NCBI RefSeq assembly: GCF_008642235.1
Contig: NZ_SJEV01000001.1
Location: 620,001 to 684,000, forward strand
Direction: 5' to 3'
Source of the DNA: Planctomonas psychrotolerans
GTDB lineage: Bacteria > Actinomycetota > Actinomycetes > Actinomycetales > Microbacteriaceae
DNA length: 64,000 bases
This document shows, in pieces, positions 8,699 through 17,194 of this stretch. Made by a program: the position numbers and the translations under genes. Each line of letters begins with the position of its first letter. Position 1 is the stretch's first letter. Under the pieces are notes generated by a model. That model did not search any database and was not told the origin of the DNA. It was given only the letters and a program-made list of their open reading frames with translations.

Positions 8699-8702
8699 AA
8701 GT

Positions 8703-10526
8703 ATGGCTGGCATGGCCATGCGCATCGAGGACTACGCCCTGCTCAGCGACTGTCACACGGCGGCCCTCGTCGGCAGGAACGGCAGCATCGACTGGCTCTG
8801 CCTCCCCCGTTACGACTCCTCGTCCACCTTCGGCGCGCTCCTCGGCACCAGCGATTCCGGACGCTGGCTGCTCGCCCCGGTCGGCGAGGCGACGCTCACC
8901 CGACGGTCCTACCTCGGTCATACCTTCGTGCTGTGGTCGACCTGGACGACCCCCACCGGCGAGGTCGAGGTGACCGAGTTCATGGGTCAGGGCAACCGCC
9001 GGGCCGACGTGGTGCGCCGGGTGCGCGGCATCCGCGGCACCGTCACGATGGGACAGGAACTGCGTGTGCGCTTCGGCTACGCGAGCGCGTTGCCGTGGAT
9101 CCGCCAGGTGCGCGAGGGCGACGATCCCCGCCTCATCGCCGTGGCCGGCCCCGATTCGATCGTGCTGCGCGGCCCCCGGCTCACGGCGTCCGACCATGCG
9201 CACACCGGGGAGTTCACCGTGTCGGCGGGAGAGACGGTGGACATCGTCTTGACCTGGTACCCGTCCCACCGGGACGCACCCGAGCCCATGGACGTGGATG
9301 CCGCACTGGAGTCGACCACCGCGTGGTGGGAGAACTGGGCGTCGACGGTCGACTACTCGGGTCCGCACTACGACCGGGTGCTGCGCTCGCTGCTGATTCT
9401 CCGCGCGTTGACGCACGAGGATACCGGCGGCATCGTGGCGGCCGCGACCACGTCGCTGCCGGAGGAGTTCGGCGGAACCCGCAACTGGGACTATCGCTTC
9501 GTGTGGCTTCGAGACGCCTCGCTCACGCTCGAGGTGCTGCTCGATCACGGATTCGCCGACGAGGCTCTCAATTGGCGGGACTGGCTGCTGCGCGCGATCG
9601 CGGGCGACCCCGGTGACGTGCAGATCATGTACGGGCTGAGCGGCGAGCGCTACCTCCCCGAGCGCGAGATCACCACCCTCCCGGGCTACGAGAACTCGCT
9701 TCCGGTGCGGGTGGGCAATGCGGCGGTCAGCCAGTATCAGGCCGACGTCATCGGCGAGGTGATGGTGGCCCTGCAGAAGGCGCGCGACATGGGAGTCACC
9801 GAGGACGAGTACAGCTGGGGCCTGCAACGGTCACTGCTCACCTTCATCCAGCAGAACTGGGAGCGCAAGGACCAGGGCATCTGGGAGATCCGGGGACCCG
9901 AACGCCACTTCACCCACTCCCGGGCGATGATCTGGGCGGCACTCGACAGCGGAATCCGCGCCGTGCAGCACCACGGCGCGAACGGACCGGTCGACGAGTG
10001 GATCGCGCTGCGCGACACGCTCCGCGACGAGATCGACGCGCACGGCATCGACCCCGAGCACGGAGGCTTCGTGCAGTACTACGGGGCCACCGGCACGGAC
10101 GCGTCGTTGCTCACGCTTCCCCAGGTGGGATTCTGCGCGTACGACGATCCGCGCATGCTCGCCACCGTCGCCTACCTCGAGCGCACGCTGATGCGCGATG
10201 GTCTCCTGCTCCGCTACGACACCACCGACGGGGTCGACGGTCTGCCGCCGGGTGAGCACCCGTTCCTCGCCTGCTCGTTCTGGCTGGTGGAGCAGTACGC
10301 GCACACGGGCCGGGTGGACGAGGCGAACGCGCTCATGGACCGGCTCTGCTCCTTCGCGAGCGAGGTGGGACTCCTGTCCGAGGAGTACGACTCGGGGCTC
10401 GGGCGTCAGGCCGGGAACACGCCGCAGGCCCTGTCGCACCTCGCCCTCGTGCGGGCGGCGGACGCGCTCGCCCGAGTGGCCGCGGAAGACACCCCGGGCG
10501 AATCATTAGCAGAACTAATGAGGTAG
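8703..10526 (+). CDS. glycoside hydrolase family 15 protein (glucoamylase/trehalase type)
   Basis: A 607-aa cytosolic GH15 enzyme, acting on alpha-glucosidic bonds of glucans or trehalose. The N-terminal beta domain starts with IEDYALLSDCHTAALVGRNG, typical of the bacterial family. The (alpha/alpha)6 barrel contains NWDYRFVWLRDAS, with the general-acid region WEIRGPERHFTHSRAM further on. There is no signal peptide, arguing for an intracellular substrate such as trehalose or glycogen fragments. Starts at 8703, 8712 and 8718 are all possible; I used the first, which has GGAAG close upstream. Its 3' end overlaps the palindrome in front of marR. Together with zwf it would feed glucose into the pentose phosphate route (inference). 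Confidence 0.9.
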   Translation: MAGMAMRIEDYALLSDCHTAALVGRNGSIDWLCLPRYDSSSTFGALLGTSDSGRWLLAPVGEATLTRRSYLGHTFVLWSTWTTPTGEVEVTEFMGQGNRRADVVRRVRGIRGTVTMGQELRVRFGYASALPWIRQVREGDDPRLIAVAGPDSIVLRGPRLTASDHAHTGEFTVSAGETVDIVLTWYPSHRDAPEPMDVDAALESTTAWWENWASTVDYSGPHYDRVLRSLLILRALTHEDTGGIVAAATTSLPEEFGGTRNWDYRFVWLRDASLTLEVLLDHGFADEALNWRDWLLRAIAGDPGDVQIMYGLSGERYLPEREITTLPGYENSLPVRVGNAAVSQYQADVIGEVMVALQKARDMGVTEDEYSWGLQRSLLTFIQQNWERKDQGIWEIRGPERHFTHSRAMIWAALDSGIRAVQHHGANGPVDEWIALRDTLRDEIDAHGIDPEHGGFVQYYGATGTDASLLTLPQVGFCAYDDPRMLATVAYLERTLMRDGLLLRYDTTDGVDGLPPGEHPFLACSFWLVEQYAHTGRVDEANALMDRLCSFASEVGLLSEEYDSGLGRQAGNTPQALSHLALVRAADALARVAAEDTPGESLAELMR

Positions 10527-10529
10527 CCT
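10503..10529 (+). promoter_or_regulatory. marR operator and leaderless -10 box
   Basis: TCATTAG-CAGAA-CTAATGA, a perfect inverted repeat with 7-bp arms at 10503-10521, in an A+T-rich patch at the end of the GH15 gene. A -10-like TAGCCT (10524-10529) lies 7 nt before the marR GTG at 10537, so the transcript is probably leaderless and the repeat overlaps the promoter. The form is typical of MarR self-operators. Confidence 0.68.
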
Positions 10530-10536
10530 AACGGTC

Positions 10537-10998
10537 GTGACCGCGACCCCCGATCCCGACAGCGCGTCGGCCGACCACGACGACGCGTCGGCGCTGAGCC
10601 GGGAGCTGCGGGTGGCCGTGATGCGCGTGTCGCGGCGTCTTCGAGCCGAGCGCGCGAACGACGAGGTCAGCGACGCCCAATTCGCCGTGCTGGGCTTCCT
10701 CTTCCGAGACGGACCCCTGACCCCCGGCGCACTCAGCGAACTCGAGCGGGTGTCGCCCCCCTCCATGAACCGCACGGTGAACTGCCTCGCGGATGCGGGT
10801 CTCGTGACCCGCGAAGCCGCACCGTCCGATGGTCGCAAGGTGCTGGTGACGCTCACCGAGGCGGGTCGGAACACCGTCCTCGAGACGCGGCGCCGACGGA
10901 GCGCCTGGCTCTACGCGCGTCTCGCCGAGTTGTCGCCGGCGGACCGCTCGGTGCTGACGGATGCCGCGGTGCTGCTGCAGGGGATCGCGGACTCGTGA
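10537..10998 (+). CDS. MarR family transcriptional regulator
   Basis: A 153-aa winged-helix regulator. The recognition part reads LSELERVSPPSMNRTVNCLADAGLV and the wing RxxxxxDGRKVLVTLTEAG, both classic MarR. The GTG start follows the operator palindrome and a -10 box with a 7-nt leader. The last bases overlap the start of the MFS gene (GTGA), so both are one operon. The arrangement fits a drug- or metabolite-responsive repressor of the exporter. Confidence 0.9.
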   Translation: MTATPDPDSASADHDDASALSRELRVAVMRVSRRLRAERANDEVSDAQFAVLGFLFRDGPLTPGALSELERVSPPSMNRTVNCLADAGLVTREAAPSDGRKVLVTLTEAGRNTVLETRRRRSAWLYARLAELSPADRSVLTDAAVLLQGIADS

Positions 10999-12338
10999 GC
11001 ACGATGTTCCGGAGCCTCGGCACGGCGAACTACCGTCTGTGGTTCATCGGCGCGCTCGTATCCAACGTCGGCACCTGGATGCAGCGCACGGCGCAGGACT
11101 GGATCGTGCTGACGGAACTGACGAACTCCGATGCCGCGGCGGTCGGCATCGTCATGGCGCTGCAGTTCGGCCCGATGCTCGTTCTCTCCCCGCATGCCGG
11201 CCTGCTCGCCGATCGCTTCGACAAGCGGAGAATCCTCATGCTCACGCAGGGCGTGATGGGCGTGCTCGGCCTGGCGCTCGGTCTCATCGTGCTGACGGGC
11301 ATGGCGCAGCTGTGGCACGTGTACGTCTTCGCGCTCCTGCTGGGCATCGCGTCGGCGCTCGACGCCCCGGCGCGGCAGTCGTTCGTCTCGGAGCTGGTCT
11401 CCGACGACAACCTCTCCAACGCGGTTGCCCTGAACTCGGCCTCGTTCAGCGCGGCGCGGATGATCGGCCCCGCCGTCGCCGGCGTGCTGATCGCCCTGAT
11501 CGGTTCGGGGTGGGTGTTCCTCCTGAACGCGCTCAGCTTCCTCGCCGTCCTCATCTCCCTGCAGCGCATGCGGACGGAAACACTCCGACCCGTGACCCCG
11601 GCCTCGCGGAGTCGCGGACAGTTGAGGGAGGGCTTCCGCTACGTGGCCGGTCGGCCCGACATCGTGATCATCCTGGTGATCGTGTTCCTCGTGGGCACCT
11701 TCGGCTACAACTTCCCCATCTTCACGTCGACCATGGCCACCGTGGAGTTCGGCGCGGGCGCGGAGGCCTTCGGCCTGCTCTCGACCTTCCTCGCCTTCGG
11801 ATCCGTGACGGGCGCACTGCTGTCGGCACGGCGCGACCGCCCCCGCATGCGCACGGTCTTCCTCGGAGCGGGATTCTTCGGCCTGGCCACGTTGCTCGCC
11901 GCGTTCGCGCCCTCCTACTGGCTGTTCGCCGCTGCGCTGACCGTGATCGGGGTGATGTCGCAGGTTCTGATGACCGCGGCGAACAGCATGGTGCAGCTCA
12001 CCACGGATCCGGTCATGCGGGGCAGGGTCATGGCCCTCTACATGGCGATCTTCGTCGGCGGCACCCCGCTCGGCGCGCCGATCGTCGGCTGGGTGGCCAA
12101 CGCCTTCGGACCCCGCTGGGCGCTCGGCGTCGGTGCGGCGTCGGGCATCCTCGCCGCCGTGCTCTCGCTGCTGTGGATGATCCGCTACCAGCACCTCCGG
12201 GTGCGCGTGGTGGTTCCGCGTCGGCACCGACCGAGACTGGCGTTCGCGCACGACGGGGATGCGGCCGGTCGCCGTGCGGCGGCTCAGAAGGCCGCCGACG
12301 AACTCCGGGACGCCGAGAACGTCACCCGCAGGACCTGA
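10995..12338 (+). CDS. MFS transporter (drug efflux type)
   Basis: A 447-aa major facilitator with about 12 membrane segments. It belongs to the MFS group with enterobactin/drug exporters (MFS_3 like): the start SLGTANYRLWFIGALVSNVG and the loop AGLLADRFDKRRIL (the motif-A equivalent) are diagnostic. The C-terminus is a charged cytosolic tail of about 50 residues. The GTG start overlaps the marR stop by 4 bp. Likely extrudes a toxic compound sensed by MarR; the substrate cannot be told. Confidence 0.9.
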   Translation: MSTMFRSLGTANYRLWFIGALVSNVGTWMQRTAQDWIVLTELTNSDAAAVGIVMALQFGPMLVLSPHAGLLADRFDKRRILMLTQGVMGVLGLALGLIVLTGMAQLWHVYVFALLLGIASALDAPARQSFVSELVSDDNLSNAVALNSASFSAARMIGPAVAGVLIALIGSGWVFLLNALSFLAVLISLQRMRTETLRPVTPASRSRGQLREGFRYVAGRPDIVIILVIVFLVGTFGYNFPIFTSTMATVEFGAGAEAFGLLSTFLAFGSVTGALLSARRDRPRMRTVFLGAGFFGLATLLAAFAPSYWLFAAALTVIGVMSQVLMTAANSMVQLTTDPVMRGRVMALYMAIFVGGTPLGAPIVGWVANAFGPRWALGVGAASGILAAVLSLLWMIRYQHLRVRVVVPRRHRPRLAFAHDGDAAGRRAAAQKAADELRDAENVTRRT

Positions 12339-12381
12339 TCATCCGCGGAGCCGTCACGTCGGAGCCGTTCGCTGCGGAACG

Positions 12382-13320
12382 CTAGACGCCCGAGCGGCCG
12401 AGGGCGGCGAGCGGCAGAATCCGATCCCACAGTTCATCGGGGATCGGGTGGTCGGCGAGCGCCACCGTCGCGTCGATGCGGGACGGCTCGGACATGCCCA
12501 CGACCGTCGACGCGATTCGCCTGTCGCGGAGGGAGAACTGGAGAGCGGCGGCGGCCAGAGGCACGTCGTACTCGCGGCAGGCGTCCTGCATTCCCCGTAC
12601 CCGGGCGAGCGTGTCATCGCTGGCGGGGGTGTACGCGTAGCTGCTGACCACGTCTGGACCCTTCACCAGCATGCCGCCCCCGAACGGTGCGGCATTGACG
12701 AAGGCCGCACCCGTCGCAACGACGTCGTCGATCAACGTCTCCGCGGACGAGTCGACGAGGGTGTACCGGTTGTGACTGAGCACGACGTCGACGGCACCGG
12801 TGGCGAGGTATCGGCGCTGCAGATCGGGCGATCCTCCAGCGACTCCGAGCGAGCCGATGACCCCCTCATCCCGGAGTGCGAGCAGCGCTTCCCAGGCACC
12901 CCCGGGTCCGACGGCCTCCTCGAAGGTGATCTTCTGAGGATCGTGCAGGTGGACCAGCGGCAGGACGTCGAGGCCCAGGCGTTCGAGGCTCTCCTCCACC
13001 GACGCGCGCACCCGGTCGCCCGAGAAGTCGTCGCTGCCCGGCTTCGGATCCACCTTGGTCGCGACGAGCACGCCCTCCGGCAGTCCGCCGTGCTCGGCGA
13101 TCGCCCGGCCGATGCGCCGTTCGCTGTCGCCTCCGTGGCCGTACTCGTTCGCCGTATCGATGAAGGTGAACGGTCCGTCGAACACCCGACGGATCGTGGC
13201 GACCGCCGTGTCCTCACTCACGTCGTACCCGAAGAGTTCGGCGAAACCGCCGAGGGCACTCGTGCCGACGCAGACGGGTGACACCGAGAGGTTCGTTCGA
13301 CCCAGGGTCCTGGACTCCAT
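12382..13320 (-). CDS. aldo/keto reductase
   Basis: A 312-aa NADPH-dependent TIM-barrel reductase. The catalytic tetrad can be followed: Asp and Tyr in DTANEYGHGGDSERRIG, Lys in VATKVDP, His in LVHLHDP. The ATG at 13320 has AGGAG upstream at good spacing; the frame extends to 13383 without a better start. It converges on the MFS gene with 43 bp between stops and has no obvious functional partner. Of the plant-L-galactose-dehydrogenase-like or D-threo-aldose dehydrogenase type; substrate unknown. Confidence 0.9.
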   Translation of the reverse strand: MESRTLGRTNLSVSPVCVGTSALGGFAELFGYDVSEDTAVATIRRVFDGPFTFIDTANEYGHGGDSERRIGRAIAEHGGLPEGVLVATKVDPKPGSDDFSGDRVRASVEESLERLGLDVLPLVHLHDPQKITFEEAVGPGGAWEALLALRDEGVIGSLGVAGGSPDLQRRYLATGAVDVVLSHNRYTLVDSSAETLIDDVVATGAAFVNAAPFGGGMLVKGPDVVSSYAYTPASDDTLARVRGMQDACREYDVPLAAAALQFSLRDRRIASTVVGMSEPSRIDATVALADHPIPDELWDRILPLAALGRSGV

Positions 13321-13450
13321 GGCTGCTCCTGTCATGTGGGCGATCGCCCGAGCGGTGAGGGGGGATGGCGTGGAACGCCTCATCCCACGTTAGCGAGACA
13401 CCACTGTCGCCGGTCGAATCGGCAATACCGCATCCTGTCGGCGGGCGGTC

Positions 13451-13487
13451 CGACAACGAAACAACGCCCCGCCGGTATGGCGAGGCG
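13451..13487 (-). terminator. rho-independent-like terminator of the small basic protein gene
   Basis: Stem CGCCCCGCC / GGCGAGGCG (8 of 9 paired; 13465-13473 with 13479-13487), 5-nt loop, followed on the minus strand by the T-rich TTGTTTCGTTG. It starts 30 bp past the stop of the small basic protein gene. Confidence 0.6.
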
Positions 13488-13516
13488 CTGCTTCGTATGG
13501 TCGGAGGATCACCGAA

Positions 13517-13804
13517 CTACTTCCGGAGACTCTTCTTCCGGCTCTTCTTCGCGTACTTGGCCACCTTGCGGCTCTGCTTCGTCACGTTCTTGAGCCCTCT
13601 CGCGCGTTCCTTCTCCCGCGCCTTCCGCTGGCGTGCGGCGCTTGGGGCTACTGCCTCGCGCGCCCGAGCGGAAGAGGTTGCGGGTGCGCTCCCGCGGGCG
13701 TCGGGGACGGTGTCGGACTCGCGTCCGATCACCACCCCGACCACATACGAGAGAAGCGCGACGAGCAGCAGAACCGCCGTCTTGCCTCTCCGTGCAGGGC
13801 GCAT
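13517..13804 (-). CDS. small basic membrane-anchored protein
   Basis: A 95-aa protein with one membrane segment (about residues 8-27, VLLLVALLSYVVGVVIG) and a very basic C-terminus full of KxxRK runs, ending KKSRKKSLRK. Chosen start at 13804, with GGAGGG six bases upstream. It is 33 bp downstream of the PRC-barrel/DUF2382 gene on the same strand and may be co-transcribed with it. No family recognised; the basic tail suggests contact with nucleic acid or acidic polymers (inference). Confidence 0.66.
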   Translation of the reverse strand: MRPARRGKTAVLLLVALLSYVVGVVIGRESDTVPDARGSAPATSSARAREAVAPSAARQRKAREKERARGLKNVTKQSRKVAKYAKKSRKKSLRK

Positions 13805-13837
13805 GCGTAGCCCTCCGGTCACCGTCGAGCGAACTGC

Positions 13838-14656
13838 TTAGAGCGCTCCGTTGCCGCGGGTGCGGTTGATGTCGCCATCGGTGTCGAGCTCGATCTCTTC
13901 CTTGCGGACGTCGGTCGAGACGGTCTCGTTCTCGGTGACGGTGTCCTTGTCGAGGCGCACGCGCTCGACCGGCACGGTCTCCTTCTCGACGACGGGACGC
14001 TCGGCGTGCAGCGTGACCTCGTGCTCCTCTTCCGTCAGGTCGCCGCCGCGGAGGGCGTCGCCCACGTTGGCGTCGGTGATCGGCTCACGCTCGAGGTGGA
14101 CCTCTTCGTGGCTGACGGGCACGGTCTCCGTCACGTTCTCGGTGACGATGTACTTGCGGAGGCGCGCACGGCCGGTCTCGGTGCTGCGGGTTCCGACGTT
14201 CACGCGCTCCTCGGAGCGGGTCATGGCGGAGTCCGTGTTCGGGCCCGAGGTGTCGTGCCCGGCGCCGCGGCTCGTGTCCACGTCGGTGGTGTCGAAGTTG
14301 CCGCCCGTGGTGGTGGTGTCGTAGCTACCGCCGGTGGTGATGCCGTAGTGGCGGTACAGCTCGTCCTGCTCGTTCTCGTCGAGCGCGCCGCCGCCGGTGT
14401 TGACGCGGGGGGCGTCCTTGACCTGGTCCTTGGTGTAGGGGACGACGACGTCGTTGCCCTGCACGGTGGCGTTGTCGAGCGGCACGAAGGACTCGGAGGT
14501 CCCGAACAGGCCGGTCGTAACGGAAACCCACGAGATCGCGCCGCTGGCGTCATCGACGTAGAACTGCTCCGCGGAGCCGATCTTGTCGCCGGAAGAGCTG
14601 ACAACGTTTCCCTTGTTGTTGAGGATGTCGTTCAAGTTGTTTTGCGTGATAGCCAT
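13838..14656 (-). CDS. PRC-barrel and DUF2382 domain protein
   Basis: A 272-aa acidic protein. Residues about 8-85 form a PRC-barrel (IGSAEQFYVDDASGAISWVSVTTG is the core). After a Gly/Thr-rich linker, residues about 150-265 carry the DUF2382 stress-response domain (RLRKYIVTENVTETVPVSHEEV, then repeated VEKETVPVERVRL elements). The ATG at 14656 has GGAGAA upstream. Proteins of this kind are linked to envelope and desiccation stress in actinobacteria. It diverges from the YtxH-like gene, and the 222-bp gap between them must hold both promoters. Confidence 0.9.
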   Translation of the reverse strand: MAITQNNLNDILNNKGNVVSSSGDKIGSAEQFYVDDASGAISWVSVTTGLFGTSESFVPLDNATVQGNDVVVPYTKDQVKDAPRVNTGGGALDENEQDELYRHYGITTGGSYDTTTTGGNFDTTDVDTSRGAGHDTSGPNTDSAMTRSEERVNVGTRSTETGRARLRKYIVTENVTETVPVSHEEVHLEREPITDANVGDALRGGDLTEEEHEVTLHAERPVVEKETVPVERVRLDKDTVTENETVSTDVRKEEIELDTDGDINRTRGNGAL

Positions 14657-14878
14657 CGTTATTCTCCGGTCACGTTGTTGGGGGGTGGGTGGTGCGTATT
14701 TCAGATACAACGCAACCACTCCGCTGCCCGCTCGCCTACGTGGTTGACACCGGGTTGGCGTCATGGCAGGGTTCGCAGCCACGGAACGCCACCCGTGTCC
14801 CATGAACGGGGTACGTTGAAGAGCGGTTCCCCCCGATTGCCCAGCAAGGGATCCCCCCATCAACACCAAGGAGAAGTC

Positions 14879-15178
14879 ATGAAGAACAAGCTTATTTTCG
14901 TTGTCGGCGCAGGCGTCGGTTACGTGCTCGGTGCGCGTGCCGGCCGTAAAAGCTACGACCAGATCGCGGCCAAGGCGAGCGCGCTGTGGAACGACGAGAA
15001 GGTGCAGAAGACGGTGAGCGACGTCGAGTCGTTCGTGAAGGACAAGGCGCCCGTCGTGCAGCAGAAGATCAGCGACAGCACCAAGGGCGCGGTCGGCAAG
15101 GTCACCGGCAAGAGCTCCTCCAGCACCGACACGTCGAGCTACTCCGCCTCCTCGTCCGTCTCTGACGACAACCTTTAA
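14879..15178 (+). CDS. YtxH-like small stress protein
   Basis: A 99-aa protein with an N-terminal membrane-inserting stretch (LIFVVGAGVGYVLGARAG, residues 5-22), then a helical Lys/Asp-rich region and a Ser-rich tail. GxGxGYxLGARAGR is the YtxH-type signature. AAGGAGA precedes the ATG. It is the first gene of a four-gene plus-strand group (YtxH-like, holin-like, DUF3618, YihY) and its product is likely associated with the membrane during stress. Confidence 0.78.
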   Translation: MKNKLIFVVGAGVGYVLGARAGRKSYDQIAAKASALWNDEKVQKTVSDVESFVKDKAPVVQQKISDSTKGAVGKVTGKSSSSTDTSSYSASSSVSDDNL

Positions 15179-15207
15179 GCGGAGTCAGTCGTCGATAGGA
15201 GTCGGAA

Positions 15208-15615
15208 ATGATTGATGCGAAGATTCCGGAGAAGAGCGCTCGGCAGTCGCTCGGCGGGCTCCTGAAGGAGCTTCCCGACCGCATCAGCCGGCTCGTTCGC
15301 AGCGAGATCCAGCTCGCGAAGCTCGAAGTCGTCACCAAGATGAAGGCAGCCGGGGTGGGCGCGGGCATGCTCGCGGCCGCCGCGTTCTTCGCGCTCGTCG
15401 CGTTCGCCGTGCTCGTGGCTGCGGCGATCATGGGCCTCGCCAACGTGGTGCCGGACTGGCTGGCGGCGATCATCGTCGCCGTCGTGTTCCTTCTGCTCGC
15501 CGTCGTGCTCGCACTGCTCGGCGTGAAGAAGCTGAAGAAGGGCATCCCGCCCGTGCCCGAGGACTCGCTCGACAGCATGAAGGCCGACGTACGCGCCGTT
15601 ACAGGAAAGGACTAG
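15208..15615 (+). CDS. phage-holin-family-like membrane protein (Actinobacterial holin_X type)
   Basis: A 135-aa protein with a short amphipathic N-terminus (LKELPDRISRLVRSEIQLAKLEV) and two membrane helices (about residues 48-72 and 82-106). This layout defines the putative actinobacterial holin-X family; despite the name no lysis role is shown. TAGGAG precedes the ATG. It sits 29 bp after the YtxH-like gene and 2 bp before the DUF3618 gene, so they are an operon, probably for envelope maintenance. Confidence 0.8.
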   Translation: MIDAKIPEKSARQSLGGLLKELPDRISRLVRSEIQLAKLEVVTKMKAAGVGAGMLAAAAFFALVAFAVLVAAAIMGLANVVPDWLAAIIVAVVFLLLAVVLALLGVKKLKKGIPPVPEDSLDSMKADVRAVTGKD

Positions 15616-15617
15616 CA

Positions 15618-15899
15618 ATGGCGTCTCACGACTCATCACAGCCCGACACCGGAAAGCCGGATGCGGAACTGGGCATGAGCCGACTGAAGCTCGAGGCTTC
15701 CGTCGCCCGGGAAGAGCTCGCGCAGACTCTCGATGCGATCGAAGACAAGCTCAACGTTCCCGCGAAGGCCAAGCAGGTGTGGCGGGGTGTGAAGCACCAG
15801 TACCGGGAGGACCCCGGCCCCGTGCTCGCAACCGCGGGTGTCACGGCCGCCGCGCTCGTCAGTGCGGTGGCATTCCTCGTGAGGATACGACGTGGCTGA
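15618..15899 (+). CDS. DUF3618 domain protein
   Basis: A 93-aa protein. The N-terminal half (ARE-ELAQTLDAIEDKLN) is the DUF3618 helix pair; residues about 70-88 are one membrane segment. GGAAAGGA precedes the ATG. Its last 8 bp overlap the GTG start of the YihY gene. DUF3618 genes commonly accompany holin-X genes; function unknown. Confidence 0.82.
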   Translation: MASHDSSQPDTGKPDAELGMSRLKLEASVAREELAQTLDAIEDKLNVPAKAKQVWRGVKHQYREDPGPVLATAGVTAAALVSAVAFLVRIRRG

Positions 15900-16947
15900 G
15901 CGGGCATCGACACGGGAGGCAACGGCTCCGCACCCCGACGACAGTCGGAAGCCCGACTCCCCCGACGACGTCACCAAGCCGTCGTGGAAGTACGTGCTGC
16001 GGAAGACCGCTCGCGAGTTCGGCACCGATCAGTGCACGGACCTCGCTGCAGCGCTCACCTATTACGCGGTACTCGCGCTGTTCCCCGCCCTTCTCGCCAT
16101 CGTCTCCCTGCTCGGCCTGTTCGGCCAGGCCGGTCAGACCACTGACCTGGTGCTCGACATCCTGGGCGGCTTCATCTCCCAGGAATCGCTCGAGGGCATC
16201 CGGGAGCCGCTGCAGAATCTGGTGCAGACCCCGGCAGCCGGTTTCGCTTTCGCCACCGGTATCATCGGTGCGCTCTGGTCCGCATCGGGATACGTGACGG
16301 CGTTCTCCCGGGCCATGAACCGCATGTACTCGATCGACGAGGGTCGACCGGCGTGGAAGCTGCGCCCGGTGATGTTCGCCATCACCATCGTGACCGTCGT
16401 CCTCATCGTGATCGCCGCGCTGCTCGTCGTGCTGAGCGGACCGATCGCCGAGTCGATCGGTGCGCAGATCGGACTGGGCGACACCGCACTGACCGTGTGG
16501 AACATCGCGAAGTGGCCGGTGGTGGGCCTGATCATGGTCCTGCTGATCGCGATCCTGTACTACTTCACTCCGAACATCAAGCAACCGAAGTTCAAGTGGA
16601 TGAGTATCGGTGCCGCGCTCGCACTCGTGCTGTGGCTGATCGTCTCGTTCGCCTTCGCGTTCTACGTGGCGAACTTCTCGAGCTACAACGCGACGTACGG
16701 TTCGCTCGGCACGGTGATCGTCTTCCTGCTCTGGGTGTGGCTCACCAACATCGCGCTGCTGTTCGGTGCGGAGTTCGACGCCGAGTTGGAGCGCGGACGC
16801 GAGCTGCAGGCCGGCATCGCGGCTGAGGAGACCATCCAGCTGCCGCCGCGCGACACCGCGAAGAGCGACAAGCTCGCGGAGAAGAAGGCGGAGGACGTGC
16901 TCATGGGCCGGAAGCTTCGCCTCACCCGCGGACGGTCCAAGGAATAG
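15892..16947 (+). CDS. YihY/virulence factor BrkB family membrane protein
   Basis: A 351-aa inner-membrane protein with six helices between about residues 55 and 300. The family marks DLAAALTYYAVLALFPALLA and the IYYFTPN-like ILYYFTPNIKQPKFKW are present, and the last helix ends in NIALLFGAEFDAELERGRELQ. The tail is charged. A GTG start overlaps the preceding gene. The family was once called RNase BN in error; its role is unknown, probably transport or envelope-related. It closes the stress/envelope operon. Confidence 0.92.
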   Translation: MAERASTREATAPHPDDSRKPDSPDDVTKPSWKYVLRKTAREFGTDQCTDLAAALTYYAVLALFPALLAIVSLLGLFGQAGQTTDLVLDILGGFISQESLEGIREPLQNLVQTPAAGFAFATGIIGALWSASGYVTAFSRAMNRMYSIDEGRPAWKLRPVMFAITIVTVVLIVIAALLVVLSGPIAESIGAQIGLGDTALTVWNIAKWPVVGLIMVLLIAILYYFTPNIKQPKFKWMSIGAALALVLWLIVSFAFAFYVANFSSYNATYGSLGTVIVFLLWVWLTNIALLFGAEFDAELERGRELQAGIAAEETIQLPPRDTAKSDKLAEKKAEDVLMGRKLRLTRGRSKE

Positions 16948-17045
16948 CGTCGGGGCTGTCCCTCATTCTGGGGGGCAGTTCCGGGTCCCCCAAATGGCGG
17001 ACATCCGCTATCGTTGTATCAGGCGAAAGGTTCCCTAGGACCTCC

Positions 17046-17194
17046 GCCCGAGTGGGAACCATCCCCCCTGAATCCCACTGACAACCGAATAGTACAACGG
17101 AATAACACCAGCGCCCGGTCGACCCGAATGACCGTCCGCGACTCGAAAGACCCAGCGTCGCCACCCCCCTGAAGGCGCTGGGTCTTTCTTCGTG
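17046..17194 (+). ncRNA. 6C small RNA
   Basis: Two hairpins, each with a run of six cytosines in the loop, the defining feature of the actinobacterial 6C RNA (called B11 in mycobacteria). First stem: AGTGGGA (17051-17057) with TCCCACT (17073-17079), C6 at 17063-17068. Second stem: AAAGACCCAGCG (17146-17157) with CGCTGGGTCTTT (17176-17187), C6 at 17164-17169; this is also the terminator, followed by TTCTTC. A 66-nt linker rich in A joins them. The C-rich loops are thought to bind G-rich ribosome-binding sites. The exact 5' end is not resolved; the RNA may begin some 10-25 nt earlier. Confidence 0.88.
17146..17194 (+). terminator. terminator of the 6C RNA
   Basis: Perfect 12-bp stem with an 18-nt loop that contains the second C6 run; TTTCTTC follows the stem. 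It is part of the 6C RNA and also insulates the gntR gene downstream. Confidence 0.75.
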
